Under the pieces are notes generated by a model that saw only the letters and a list, made by a program, of their open reading frames with translations, had not been told where the DNA came from and ran no database searches. The translations under genes were made by a program, and so were the position numbers. Below, one piece after another: positions 28,914 to 37,192 of a DNA stretch of 64,000 bases. Where the stretch lies: contig NZ_JACWAB010000002.1 in assembly GCF_020483305.1 (NCBI RefSeq), positions 310,001-374,000 on the forward strand. Reading direction: 5' to 3'. The DNA comes from Arthrobacter sp. UM1. Its GTDB lineage: Bacteria > Actinomycetota > Actinomycetes > Actinomycetales > Micrococcaceae. The stretch's first letter is position 1. Each line of letters opens with the position of its first letter.

Positions 28914-29288
28914 ATGAGCACTACGGCATACACCCCGTCATCGTTCGCAGCAGAAGCGCGGCAGGCCGCGTCTGCCCGTGTCCGTCTGACGCGCCGCGGG
29001 CGCCTGGTCTTCCTCGGGCTTCCGGTCGTCGCCCTTCTGACGGCCCTCATCCTCGGGCTCACGCTCGCAGTGTCCTCGGCAGACGCTGCAACGGACAAGC
29101 AGCCGGCCCTGGTCACCGTGACCGTGGGCAGCGGGGAGTCGCTGTGGCACGTGGCCCAGCGGACCAACCCCAAGGCGGACCCCAGGGACGTCGTCAAGGA
29201 GATCGTCTCCGTGAACGGCCTCCAGTCCACGCAGCTCTCCGCGGGTCAGCAGCTCGAGGTTCCGTCCTTCGAGAACGGCGGTCGTTGA
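28914..29288 (+). CDS. LysM membrane protein, putative SOS-induced cell-division inhibitor
   Basis: 124 residues: about 25 residues of basic cytoplasmic N-terminus, one membrane helix (LVFLGLPVVALLTALILGL, about 35-57) and an external LysM peptidoglycan-binding domain (VTVGSGESLWHVAQRT onward). It is divergent from lexA behind a perfect LexA box. In mycobacteria the same position holds Rv2719c and in Bacillus yneA, both LysM proteins that halt division after DNA damage. I infer the same role here. The ATG at 28914 was chosen because AGGAGAAAGGG precedes it; the frame is open upstream without a good site. Confidence 0.88.
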   Translation: MSTTAYTPSSFAAEARQAASARVRLTRRGRLVFLGLPVVALLTALILGLTLAVSSADAATDKQPALVTVTVGSGESLWHVAQRTNPKADPRDVVKEIVSVNGLQSTQLSAGQQLEVPSFENGGR

Positions 29289-29308
29289 CCGGACTGTCTG
29301 CCCGGAGC

Positions 29309-29340
29309 AGCCGGCCGCCCGCACACAGGCGGGGCCGGCT
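29309..29340 (+). terminator. GC-rich hairpin after the LysM gene
   Basis: AGCCGGCC (29309-29316) pairs with GGCCGGCT (29333-29340), with further G-C pairing inside. No T tract. It lies 21 bases after the stop and before the his operon promoter. Confidence 0.55.
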
Positions 29341-29398
29341 CGCCCGTCCGGGCGGGGCGCCGGAGCACACCGGATGTCGTCCGGCAGGCGGCGAGCGA

Positions 29399-29404
29399 TA
29401 GGCT
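29399..29404 (+). promoter_or_regulatory. -10 (TAGGCT) for a likely leaderless his operon transcript
   Basis: TAGGCT lies 7 bases before the hisC GTG, after a 123-base gap without a gene, so it is a strong candidate for the operon promoter. No ribosome site is seen. Confidence 0.55.
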
Positions 29405-29411
29405 GGTTCGT

Positions 29412-30602
29412 GTGAATGCTCGACTTGAGGCTCTCCAGTCCCTTCCGCTCCGGGACGGTCTGCGCGGGAAGTCGCCCTACGGCGCGCCCCAGATCGCCGT
29501 GCCCTATGCCCTCAATGTCAATGAGAACACCCATCCGCTTCCGGCCGAGGTGAAACAGGCTATCCAGGCGGGTGTGACGCAGGCCGTCGAGGGGCTGAAC
29601 CGCTATCCAGACCGGGACGCGGTTGAGCTCAGGAGGAGGCTCGCCGCCTATCTCTCAGCAAGCGTGCCGGGCGTCAGCCTGGAGACGGACAACGTCTGGG
29701 CCGCCAACGGGTCCAACGAGATCCTCCAGCAGGTTCTGCAGGCCTTCGGGGGCCCCGGGCGCACGCTGCTGAGCTTCACCCCCACCTATTCCATGTATCC
29801 GCTGCTCGCGGACGGAACGGAGACCGTCTACGCTGCGGGAGGCCGGAACGCGGACTTCACGCTGGACGCGGAGGCGGCCGCCGAGCAGGTTCGCACGCAC
29901 AAGCCGGCCGTCGTCTTCCTCGCCTCGCCGAACAATCCCACGGCCACGGAGCTCCGCGCCGAGGTGATCGAGGCCGTCTATGCGGCGGGCGAGGAGTTCC
30001 AGACCGTCGTCGTCGTGGACGAGGCGTATGCGGAGTTCGCGCGGGACACCTCCCACAGCGCTCTGCCTCTTCTCGTGGGCCGCCCCCGGCTCATCGTCTC
30101 CCGCACCATGAGCAAGGCGTTCGGGCTGGCCGGCGCGCGGATCGGATACATGGCCGCGGCCCCCGAGGTCGTGGACGCCCTCCAGCTCGTCCGCCTTCCG
30201 TACCACCTGTCCGCGGTCACCCAGGCGGTGGGCATTGCCGCGCTCGAGCACGTGGAGGTCCTGCTCCGCACGGTGGACGACATCCGCGGGCAGCGGGACC
30301 GGATCGTCGGGGAGCTGCGGGCACACGGGTTCGAGGTGTACGCCTCGGACGCCAACTTCGTCTTCTTCGGCGGGGTGACGGACCCGCACGGCCTCTTCGA
30401 GGAGCTGCTGAGCCGGGGCATCCTCATCCGGGACGTGGGCATTCCGCACACCCTGCGCGTCACCGCAGGCACTCGGGAGGAGACCGCCGCCTTCCTCGGG
30501 GCCATGGAGGAGCTGGCGCCGCGGTTTGCGCAGAGCACGCGCGAGGCCCAGGGAACGGCCGGCCGGAATCCGCAGAACACCACAGGAACGGGAACAGCAT
30601 GA
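29412..30602 (+). CDS. hisC: Histidinol-phosphate aminotransferase
   Basis: A PLP enzyme that makes histidinol phosphate from imidazole-acetol phosphate and glutamate. 396 residues, fold type I. The PLP lysine is K235 in [17 protein letters not shown], with the conserved NENTHPLP near the start, ASPNNPTA near residue 171 and VVDEAYAEF near 201. The start is GTG at 29412 ([20 protein letters not shown]). It heads the operon hisC-hisB-hisH-x-priA; hisD, which often comes first, is not in the window. About 20 extra residues at the C-terminus are low complexity. Confidence 0.96.
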   Translation: MNARLEALQSLPLRDGLRGKSPYGAPQIAVPYALNVNENTHPLPAEVKQAIQAGVTQAVEGLNRYPDRDAVELRRRLAAYLSASVPGVSLETDNVWAANGSNEILQQVLQAFGGPGRTLLSFTPTYSMYPLLADGTETVYAAGGRNADFTLDAEAAAEQVRTHKPAVVFLASPNNPTATELRAEVIEAVYAAGEEFQTVVVVDEAYAEFARDTSHSALPLLVGRPRLIVSRTMSKAFGLAGARIGYMAAAPEVVDALQLVRLPYHLSAVTQAVGIAALEHVEVLLRTVDDIRGQRDRIVGELRAHGFEVYASDANFVFFGGVTDPHGLFEELLSRGILIRDVGIPHTLRVTAGTREETAAFLGAMEELAPRFAQSTREAQGTAGRNPQNTTGTGTA

Positions 30603-31213
30603 GCACCAACCCCGCAGAGCGCACGGCGAGCCTCGAGCGCGTCACGAGCGAATCGGCCGTCCGCCTCAGCCTCAACCTGGACGGCACCGGGACCTCGGAC
30701 ATCTCCACGGGGGTTCCGTTCTACGACCACATGCTCACGGCCCTCTCGAAGCACTCTCTCATCGACCTCACGGTGAAGGCCAAGGGGGACACGCACATCG
30801 ACGCGCACCACACGGTCGAGGACGTGGCCATCGTCCTCGGAGAGGCGCTGCGGCAGGCGCTCGGCGACAAGCGCGGCATTGCCCGTTTCGGGCAGGCCTC
30901 GGTTCCCCTGGACGAGGCGCTGGCGAGCGCCGTCGTGGACGTCTCGGGGCGTCCGTACCTCGTCCACAGCGGCGAGCCGGCCGGGCAGGAGTACCACCTC
31001 ATCGGCGGGCACTTCACGGGCTCGCTGACGCGCCACGTCTTCGAGGCCATCACGCTTCACGCTCATATCTGCCTTCACATGACGGTGCTCGCGGGGCGGG
31101 ACCCGCATCACATCGTCGAGGCCCAGTTCAAGGCTTTCGCCCGGGCGCTGCGCTCCGCCACGGAGCGGGATCCGCGCGTCACCGGCGTGCCCTCCACGAA
31201 GGGCGCCCTGTGA
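30599..31213 (+). CDS. hisB: Imidazoleglycerol-phosphate dehydratase
   Basis: A manganese enzyme that dehydrates imidazoleglycerol phosphate. 204 residues, the monofunctional form without a phosphatase domain. Metal motifs are [11 protein letters not shown] and [25 protein letters not shown], and PFYDHML lies near residue 40. ATG 30599 overlaps the hisC stop by 4 bases (ATGA), and its own stop overlaps hisH by 4 bases (GTGA), so the three are translationally coupled. Confidence 0.97.
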   Translation: MSTNPAERTASLERVTSESAVRLSLNLDGTGTSDISTGVPFYDHMLTALSKHSLIDLTVKAKGDTHIDAHHTVEDVAIVLGEALRQALGDKRGIARFGQASVPLDEALASAVVDVSGRPYLVHSGEPAGQEYHLIGGHFTGSLTRHVFEAITLHAHICLHMTVLAGRDPHHIVEAQFKAFARALRSATERDPRVTGVPSTKGAL

Positions 31214-31845
31214 GCGGCCCTCGCGTCGCGGTCCTCGACTACGGCTCGGGGAACGTCCGCTCGGCGGTGCGGGCCCTCGAGCACGTCGGCGCTGAGGTTG
31301 AGCTGACTCGCAGCCCGGACGCGGTCCAGGCAGCGGACGGTCTGCTCGTCCCGGGCGTCGGCGCCTTCGCCGCCGTCATGGAGCAGCTGGAGTCGGTCCA
31401 CGGCGCCCGGCTCATCGGCCGTCGCGTCGCAGGAGGCCGCCCGGTCCTCGGGATCTGCGTGGGCATGCAGGTCCTCTTCGAACGAGGCGTGGAGCACGGC
31501 ACCGAGTCCCAGGGCATGGGGGAGTGGCCCGGCGTCGTCGAGCGCCTCGACGCGGATGTCGTCCCGCACATGGGGTGGAACACCGTCCGCCCGCCGGAGG
31601 GCTCGGCCCTGTTCGCGGGCATCGAGGACGAGCGCTTCTACTTCGTGCACTCGTACGGCGTGCAGTCCTGGGAGTTCGACGTCGCCCAGCCGCTCATGAC
31701 TCCGCCGGCGGTGACGTGGGCGAGCCACGGCGGAGACTTCATCGCCGCGGTGGAGAACGGACCGCTGACGGCGACGCAGTTCCACCCCGAGAAGTCCGGC
31801 GAGGCCGGCCTTCAGCTGCTGCGCAACTGGATGGAGACCTTCTGA
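31210..31845 (+). CDS. hisH: Imidazole glycerol phosphate synthase, glutaminase subunit
   Basis: Supplies ammonia from glutamine to HisF for the ring-closing step. 211 residues: a class I amidotransferase with nucleophile cysteine in [11 protein letters not shown], catalytic His-x-Glu in TQFHPEKS, and the conserved beginning [16 protein letters not shown] 31210 overlaps the hisB stop. HisF, its partner, is not encoded in the window. The stop shares a base with the next small gene. Confidence 0.97.
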   Translation: MSGPRVAVLDYGSGNVRSAVRALEHVGAEVELTRSPDAVQAADGLLVPGVGAFAAVMEQLESVHGARLIGRRVAGGRPVLGICVGMQVLFERGVEHGTESQGMGEWPGVVERLDADVVPHMGWNTVRPPEGSALFAGIEDERFYFVHSYGVQSWEFDVAQPLMTPPAVTWASHGGDFIAAVENGPLTATQFHPEKSGEAGLQLLRNWMETF

Positions 31846-32003
31846 TGAGCAACTGGACCACGGTGGCCCTCATGGCCCTTGCCGGCGTGCTTCTCGGCGG
31901 CGCCTACTCGCTGCGGCAGCAGGAGCTGCCCCGCTGGACCTGGATCGCCTGCCTCGTGCTCGTGGCCATGTCCCTCCTCGCCGCCTTCCTCCTCCGATCC
32001 TGA
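31845..32003 (+). CDS. Small two-helix membrane protein in the his operon
   Basis: 52 residues, beginning at an ATG that shares its A with the hisH stop (TGATG), and ending 59 bases before priA. Two hydrophobic helices (VALMALAGVLLGGAYSL and WIACLVLVAMSLLAAFLL) are separated by a charged turn (RQQELPRW). No known family was recognised. Strict coupling to hisH and normal third-position GC suggest a real gene. A role in histidine synthesis is not implied. Confidence 0.75.
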   Translation: MSNWTTVALMALAGVLLGGAYSLRQQELPRWTWIACLVLVAMSLLAAFLLRS

Positions 32004-32062
32004 CCTGACCCTGCCCAGCGGCCACGCGGGGCCGCACCTCCACACCAGCAAGGAATCACGCC

Positions 32063-32797
32063 ATGACCGACATCCTCGAACTCCTTCCCGCCGTCGACAT
32101 CGCCGGCGGCCAGGCCGTCCGCCTCGTCCAGGGCGAGGCCGGATCCGAGACCTCCTGCGGCGCGCCGCTCGAGGCGGCGCGCCAGTGGGAGCGGGACGGC
32201 GCGGAGTGGATCCACCTCGTCGACCTCGACGCGGCCTTCGGCCGCGGCACCAACCGTGACGTCATCCGCGAGGTCGCCGAGGGCGTGGACGTGAAGATCG
32301 AGCTCTCGGGCGGGATCCGGGACGACGAGAGCCTCGAGGCCGCCATGGCCCTCAAGCCGGCCCGCGTCAACCTCGGCACGGCTGCACTGGAGAACCCCGA
32401 GTGGACGGCTCGGGCCATCGAGCGGTTCGGGGACGCGATCGCCGTCGGGCTCGATGTCCGCGGGACCACACTGGCTGCCCGCGGGTGGACCCGAGAGGGC
32501 GGGGACCTCTGGGAGGTCCTCGAGCGCCTGGACGAGGCCGGCTGTTCGCGCTACGTGGTGACGGATGTGACCAAGGACGGGACGCTCCAGGGCCCCAACC
32601 TGGACCTGCTCCGCCAGGTCATGGAGCGGACCGGCAAGCCCGTGGTGGCCTCCGGCGGCATCTCGAGCCTGGAGGACCTCCGCGCCCTGCGCGAGCTCGT
32701 TCCGCTGGGACTCGAGGGCGCGATCCTCGGGAAGTCGCTCTACGCGGGACGGTTCACGCTGCCGGAGGCCCTCGACGTCGCCGGCCGCCGGGCATGA
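32063..32797 (+). CDS. priA: Bifunctional ProFAR / phosphoribosylanthranilate isomerase PriA
   Basis: A 244-residue (beta-alpha)8 isomerase. It has the HisA-like [18 protein letters not shown] near the start and the phosphate-binding [16 protein letters not shown] and [11 protein letters not shown]. In actinobacteria this enzyme serves both histidine (HisA) and tryptophan (TrpF) synthesis because trpF is missing; I name it priA on that family knowledge, and HisA alone is the alternative. AAGGAATC upstream is the ribosome site. Its stop overlaps the sseB-like gene by 4 bases. Confidence 0.93.
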   Translation: MTDILELLPAVDIAGGQAVRLVQGEAGSETSCGAPLEAARQWERDGAEWIHLVDLDAAFGRGTNRDVIREVAEGVDVKIELSGGIRDDESLEAAMALKPARVNLGTAALENPEWTARAIERFGDAIAVGLDVRGTTLAARGWTREGGDLWEVLERLDEAGCSRYVVTDVTKDGTLQGPNLDLLRQVMERTGKPVVASGGISSLEDLRALRELVPLGLEGAILGKSLYAGRFTLPEALDVAGRRA

Positions 32798-33753
32798 CGG
32801 GGCGGGAGCAGCCCCCGGAGCCCCGGCCCGGGGCAGTCGGCGCCTCTGCGGACGGAACCGGCGCGCCGAGCGGACGACGCCTCCCGGGGCACATCGCCTC
32901 CGCCCTTGAGCAACAGAAAAACCGCATAGCGAGTGGGAGAAACCTCACAGACACGGCGGGGCAGCCGTGGGCGGGGCGGACCTTCGAGCACTCCCGGCCG
33001 GAGGACCCCGCCGACGACGGCCGAGCTGATCCCCGCCTGGCAGAGGCCCTGCGCCGATGGGGCGCGGCCGAGGCCGAGGAGACCGAGGTCGTCTCCGCCC
33101 TCCCCGGCACACGGGTCTTCGTGGCGGCCCGCGCGCAGCACAGTCCGGAACACGCTTCGACGGACGACGGTCATGCGGGGGACAAGGCCGCGGACATGGT
33201 CCTCTGCTCGCTCACCGCGCCGGACGGGCGCAGGGCGCTGCCCGTCTTCACCTCCGCTGAGGCCGTGACGGCCTGGGCCTCGGACGCCCGGCCCATCCCG
33301 TTCGAGGCCCGCCGCGTGGCCCTCTCCTGCGTCCAGGACGGGGCGCAGCTCATGGTCCTGGACCCGGGAACCGGGCCCGGCTTCGTGGTTCGGCGGCCCG
33401 CCGTCTGGGCCGTGGCGCAGGGCGAGGAGTGGGTGCCCTCCTACGAGTCGCCTGAGATCCGGGACTCGCTCGCGGCCGCCGCCCAGTCCTTCGAGGACGT
33501 CGCGGCACTCGTCCCCGCGCGGGGCCCCCGCGCCGACGGCGTCGCCGAGGGCGGTCTCCGCCTCCGCGGCGGGGGACTGGGGCCGGAGCTCGAGTGTCAT
33601 GTTTTCGTGCACAGCGGGTTGACCCGCGAGGCCCTGGCCGGTCTGATGGAGAGAGTCTCCCGCGCGTTGACCGGCTCCGAGGCCGTCGCCCGGCTGGCCG
33701 ACTCCATGGCGCTCAAGGTCCTCGACGCAGCGCTGCTCGAAGGCCCCGGCTGA
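32794..33753 (+). CDS. SseB family protein
   Basis: 319 residues. After a Gly/Pro/Arg-rich N-terminus, an SseB-like domain begins with the [20 protein letters not shown] region and continues through [24 protein letters not shown] and the [11 protein letters not shown] helix. The pattern matches the actinobacterial SseB proteins found after hisA/priA. Biochemical role unknown. ATG 32794 overlaps priA (ATGA). It probably closes the his transcript. Confidence 0.85.
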   Translation: MTGREQPPEPRPGAVGASADGTGAPSGRRLPGHIASALEQQKNRIASGRNLTDTAGQPWAGRTFEHSRPEDPADDGRADPRLAEALRRWGAAEAEETEVVSALPGTRVFVAARAQHSPEHASTDDGHAGDKAADMVLCSLTAPDGRRALPVFTSAEAVTAWASDARPIPFEARRVALSCVQDGAQLMVLDPGTGPGFVVRRPAVWAVAQGEEWVPSYESPEIRDSLAAAAQSFEDVAALVPARGPRADGVAEGGLRLRGGGLGPELECHVFVHSGLTREALAGLMERVSRALTGSEAVARLADSMALKVLDAALLEGPG

Positions 33754-33901
33754 CCGCCGCGGAGGCCCTGCCCTGCCGGGCGGGCCCTCCGACCTCGGAC
33801 GGAGCCAATGTGAGCCAGGTCCGCGCGAGACGCCCCAGACACCGACGTTCCGCGCGATCCCCAGGCTCTCGTGCGCCCAGACCCGAGGGAGGACTGAACC
33901 C

Positions 33902-35224
33902 GTGAACCTGCGCCCCTTCCAGGACGTGATGGCCAGGCCCGCCATCGTGCGCCTCATCCTCGTGGGCATGCTCGCCCGCCTTCCCCATGCGGCCGCAGGC
34001 ATCCTCCTGACGCTGCACGTCGTGGACACGCTCCACCTCGGCTTCGCGCAGTCGGGCGTCGTCGCTGCGGCCGTCACGGTGGGCATCGCCGTCGGCGGCC
34101 CGTGGCGCGGACGCCGGATCGACCGTGCCGGCCTCCGCAAGGCGGTCCTGCCCTCGGTGATCGCCGAGCTGCTCATCTGGACCGTGGCCGCTCACGTCCC
34201 GTTCTGGGCCCTGGTGCCCCTCGCGTTCGTCGGCGGCGCGCTCTCCCTGCCGGTGTTCTCGCTCGTGCGCCAGTCGCTCGGCGTGCAGTCCACGGGCGAC
34301 CTGCGGCGCACCTCCTACACGATCGACTCGATGGGCACCGAGGTCGTCTTCATGGTCGGCCCCGCGGCCGCCGTCGTCGTCGCCTCGACGCTCTCCACCA
34401 CGTTCGGCCTCATGATCGTGGGGTGGGCCGCCGCGCTCGCGGGCATCGCGCTCATGGTGATGAACCCGCCCACGCGCACTCCCGCACGGGAGCGCCGCCA
34501 GGACTCCGACATCGAGGCGGACCTCGAGTACTCGATGATGTCCGCTGTGGCCGCAGCTCCCGCGAACCTGACGCAGGTGGCCGGCGACCTCGAGTCCGTG
34601 GGCCAGCGCCTCGCCCGCCGCCGCATGCGCGAGCGGCTGCGCCAGCGCCGAGACCGCCACCTGCCGTGGCTCAGTGTTCCCGCCCTCGCGACGCTCATCA
34701 CCTCGGCAGCCTCCGGGTTCGTGCTCATCGGCACCGAGGTGGCCATCATCGCGACGCTCCGCGCCGAGGGCCGCGCCCAGGACCTCGGGCTCGTGTTCGC
34801 CTTCTGGTGCGGCGCCTCGCTCGTCGGCGGCGCGGTCTATGCCGCGTGGGGACGGGCGGTCTCGCCCATGGTCCTCCTCGCGCTCATGGGAGCGACGGCC
34901 GTGCCCCTCGGGGTGGCGCACTCGTCCTGGGCCCTCGCGCTCGCCTCGATCCCGACGGGTCTCTTCTGTGCGCCGGCCCTCTCCTCCGCGAGCGAGCGCC
35001 TCACGAGCCTCGTGCCGGAGGAGGTCCGCGGCGAGGCGATGGGGTGGTACGGATCCGCCATGACCATCGGCACGGCGGCGGGCTCGCCGCTCATCGGCCT
35101 CGTCGTGGACGCCGGCGCTCCGGCCTCGGCGTTCGCGGCGACAGGCGTGGTCGGCGTCGCCGTCGGCGTCCTGGGGCTCCTGGCCCGACGACGGCGGCGT
35201 GCAGCCCTGGTGCGGGAGCAGTGA
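33902..35224 (+). CDS. MFS transporter
   Basis: A 440-residue major-facilitator protein with about 12 membrane helices. A long cytoplasmic loop between the two six-helix halves (about residues 195-255) is highly charged (RERRQDSDIEADLEY ... RRRMRERLRQRRDRH). The basic loop GGPWRGRRIDRAGLRK near residue 60 matches the inter-helix 2-3 MFS signature. GTG 33902 follows GAGGGAGGACTGAACCC. Family members export drugs or metabolites; the substrate is not predictable here. It stands between sseB and the hydroxy-acid oxidase gene. Confidence 0.88.
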   Translation: MNLRPFQDVMARPAIVRLILVGMLARLPHAAAGILLTLHVVDTLHLGFAQSGVVAAAVTVGIAVGGPWRGRRIDRAGLRKAVLPSVIAELLIWTVAAHVPFWALVPLAFVGGALSLPVFSLVRQSLGVQSTGDLRRTSYTIDSMGTEVVFMVGPAAAVVVASTLSTTFGLMIVGWAAALAGIALMVMNPPTRTPARERRQDSDIEADLEYSMMSAVAAAPANLTQVAGDLESVGQRLARRRMRERLRQRRDRHLPWLSVPALATLITSAASGFVLIGTEVAIIATLRAEGRAQDLGLVFAFWCGASLVGGAVYAAWGRAVSPMVLLALMGATAVPLGVAHSSWALALASIPTGLFCAPALSSASERLTSLVPEEVRGEAMGWYGSAMTIGTAAGSPLIGLVVDAGAPASAFAATGVVGVAVGVLGLLARRRRRAALVREQ

Positions 35225-35240
35225 CGGCCCGGGGCGGTCG

Positions 35241-35246
35241 TAGCCT
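35241..35246 (+). promoter_or_regulatory. -10 (TAGCCT) for a likely leaderless hydroxy-acid oxidase transcript
   Basis: TAGCCT ends 6 bases before the ATG at 35253. The run GGGGGT lies between, with no normal ribosome spacing. Confidence 0.5.
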
Positions 35247-35252
35247 GGGGGT

Positions 35253-36539
35253 ATGAGGTTCCACACATCTGAGCGCGCCCACCCCGAGCACTCCGGCGCC
35301 GACCGGCCGACCCCGCCCGCCCTGAGGCGCCGCCTTCCCGACGTCACGGAGGTGCTGGCGCTCATCGGAGACCGCGCGCCCCGCCGAAGCGCCGTGGCGA
35401 GGCGCCTGGAGCGAGCTCAGACGGTGTGGGACCTGCGCGAGCAGGCGAAGCGCCGCACGCCGAGGGCGCCGTTCGACTACGCGGACGGCGCGGCGGAGGC
35501 GGAGATCTCCCTGGCGCGGGCCCGGAAGGCCTACCGGGATCTCGAGTTCGTGCCGCACGTCCTCCGGGACGTGACGGAGGCGGACACCTCCGTCTCCCTC
35601 TTCGGCCGCACGAGCTCGATGCCCCTCGGACTCGCGCCCACCGGCTTCACGCGGATGATGCACACGGAGGGCGAGTACGCCGGCTCGGCGGCCGCCGCGG
35701 ACGCCGGCATCCCCTTCTGCCTCTCCACGATGGGCACGGCGTCCATCGAGGACGTGGCCCGCCACGCCCCGGACGGGGACAACTGGTTCCAGCTCTACCT
35801 CTGGAAGGACCGGGAGGCCTCGGAGGGCCTGGTGCGGCGGGCTTGGGAGGCCGGGTACCGCCGACTCCTCGTCACGGTGGACACCGCGGTGCCCGGGGCG
35901 CGGCTGCGGGACACGCGGAACGGCTTCTCCATTCCTCCGCAGCTCAAGGCCTCGACCGTGGCGGACATCGCCCTGCACCCGGCCTGGTGGCTGGACTTCC
36001 TCACGCGGGAGCCCCTCTCCTTCGCCTCGCTCTCCCGCACCTCGGGAACCGTGGCCGACCTGGTGGGGCGGATGTTCGACCCCTCGCTGAGCCTCGAGGA
36101 CCTGCGCTGGATCAAGGAGATGTGGCCGGGCACGCTCATCGTCAAGGGCGTGCAGAGTCTCGACGACGCGGTCCGCGTGTGCGAGGCCGGGGCGGACGGG
36201 CTCGTGCTCAGCAGCCACGGGGGCCGCCAGCTGGACCGGGCGCCCGTGCCGCTGGAGCTCCTGCCGGGTGTGCGGAGGGAGCTCGGGGCCGAGGCGAGCA
36301 TCGGCATCGACACGGGCGTCATGGACGGGGCGGACGTCGTGGCGGCGGTCGCGGCCGGCGCGGACTACGCGCTCGTCGGCCGGGCCTACATGTACGGGCT
36401 CATGGCCGGCGGGCAGGCCGGGGTGGCCCGGATGCTGGAGATCATGCGCGAGCAGATGCAGCGCACGATGAGGCTGATCGGCGTGAACTCGATCGGCGAG
36501 CTCGGGCCCGAGCACGTGGTGCTCGGGCGCGAGAGCTGA
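35253..36539 (+). CDS. FMN-dependent alpha-hydroxy-acid oxidase/dehydrogenase (L-lactate dehydrogenase-like)
   Basis: A 428-residue (beta-alpha)8 FMN enzyme. Visible elements are FDYADGAAEAE (flavin pocket), PLGLAPTGF, QLYLWKDRE and the active-site block LSSHGGRQLDRAP, where family members normally have SNHGGRQLD; the catalytic histidine and the arginine are kept. The length and long N-terminus resemble quinone-linked L-lactate dehydrogenases of actinobacteria, though glycolate or mandelate-type substrates remain possible. The adjacent MFS gene is not a classical lactate permease. Confidence 0.88.
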   Translation: MRFHTSERAHPEHSGADRPTPPALRRRLPDVTEVLALIGDRAPRRSAVARRLERAQTVWDLREQAKRRTPRAPFDYADGAAEAEISLARARKAYRDLEFVPHVLRDVTEADTSVSLFGRTSSMPLGLAPTGFTRMMHTEGEYAGSAAAADAGIPFCLSTMGTASIEDVARHAPDGDNWFQLYLWKDREASEGLVRRAWEAGYRRLLVTVDTAVPGARLRDTRNGFSIPPQLKASTVADIALHPAWWLDFLTREPLSFASLSRTSGTVADLVGRMFDPSLSLEDLRWIKEMWPGTLIVKGVQSLDDAVRVCEAGADGLVLSSHGGRQLDRAPVPLELLPGVRRELGAEASIGIDTGVMDGADVVAAVAAGADYALVGRAYMYGLMAGGQAGVARMLEIMREQMQRTMRLIGVNSIGELGPEHVVLGRES

Positions 36540-36584
36540 GGCGGGAGGGGCCGATCGCCGGTCAGGCCGAGGGCGCCGGGAGGA

Positions 36585-36977
36585 CTAGTTGACCGGGCCC
36601 GTGAACTTCTCGCCGGGGCCCTGGCCGGGCTTGTCCGGGTAGGCGGAGGCCTCGCGGAAAGCGAGCTGGACTGAGCGCAGGCCGTCCCGGAGAGGGGCGG
36701 CGTGCTGGCTGCCGATCTCGGGAGCCGCGGCCGTGACGAGCCCGGCCAGCGCCGTGATGAGCTTCCGCGCCTCGTCCAGGTCCTTGAGGTCTTCGGCGTC
36801 CGGGCCCTCCGCGAGGCCGCACTTCACGGCGGCGGCGCTGAGGAGGTGGACGGCCGCGGTGTTGACGACCTCCACGGCCGGAACCTCGGCGATGTCCCTC
36901 ACCGCCTGGGCCTGCGCGCCGGGCTCGGCGCTCTCGTCGGGGAAGGAGTGGTGGTGGTTCACGGGATCGCTCGTCAT
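36585..36977 (-). CDS. DUF1844 family protein
   Basis: 130 residues beginning MTSDPVNHHHSFPDES on the minus strand. It has the DUF1844 core: two helices with VEVVNTAAVHLLSAAAVKCGL and DLDEARKLITALAGLV. It is conserved directly upstream of and divergent from infC in many actinobacteria. Function unknown. ATG 36977 was chosen over the upstream frame because a TAATCT -10 sits 7 bases before it. Confidence 0.88.
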   Translation of the reverse strand: MTSDPVNHHHSFPDESAEPGAQAQAVRDIAEVPAVEVVNTAAVHLLSAAAVKCGLAEGPDAEDLKDLDEARKLITALAGLVTAAAPEIGSQHAAPLRDGLRSVQLAFREASAYPDKPGQGPGEKFTGPVN

Positions 36978-36984
36978 AGTGATA

Positions 36985-36990
36985 AGATTA
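36985..36990 (-). promoter_or_regulatory. -10 (TAATCT) for leaderless DUF1844 gene, in divergent infC promoter region
   Basis: On the minus strand TAATCT ends 7 bases before the ATG. The surrounding GATAAGATTATC is AT-rich and near-palindromic, and may also serve the infC promoter on the other strand. Confidence 0.5.
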
Positions 36991-37121
36991 TCGGAGCGAA
37001 GTGGAGATTCTCCCACCTTGGTGACCGCACAGCGTTGGATCACCGGGTCAGCTCACCGCAGGAGCGCGGGCCGTTGTCAGGCCTGTGCGCCAGCCCTCAG
37101 GGCGACTGCAGTGGCACTGGA

Positions 37122-37154
37122 CCTCCGCCGAGCATCTGCCCGCGGAGGTTTTTT
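37122..37154 (+). terminator. Intrinsic terminator in the infC leader (likely attenuator)
   Basis: CCTCCGC (37122-37128) pairs with GCGGAGG (37142-37148), followed directly by TTTTTT (37149-37154). This is the only classical hairpin plus T-run terminator I see in the window. It ends 38 bases before the IF-3 start codon inside a leader of about 200 bases, so it looks like a conditional terminator controlling infC-rpmI-rplT. Confidence 0.8.
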
Positions 37155-37192
37155 CGTGTGCAGCACCCACTCTCAATCAAGGAGCAACTCAC

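Noticed and set aside
37085-37192. A GTG start for IF-3 at 37085
   Set aside because: It would place the leader terminator hairpin inside the coding region and add 36 unconserved residues; the AAGGAG-ATC arrangement fits better.
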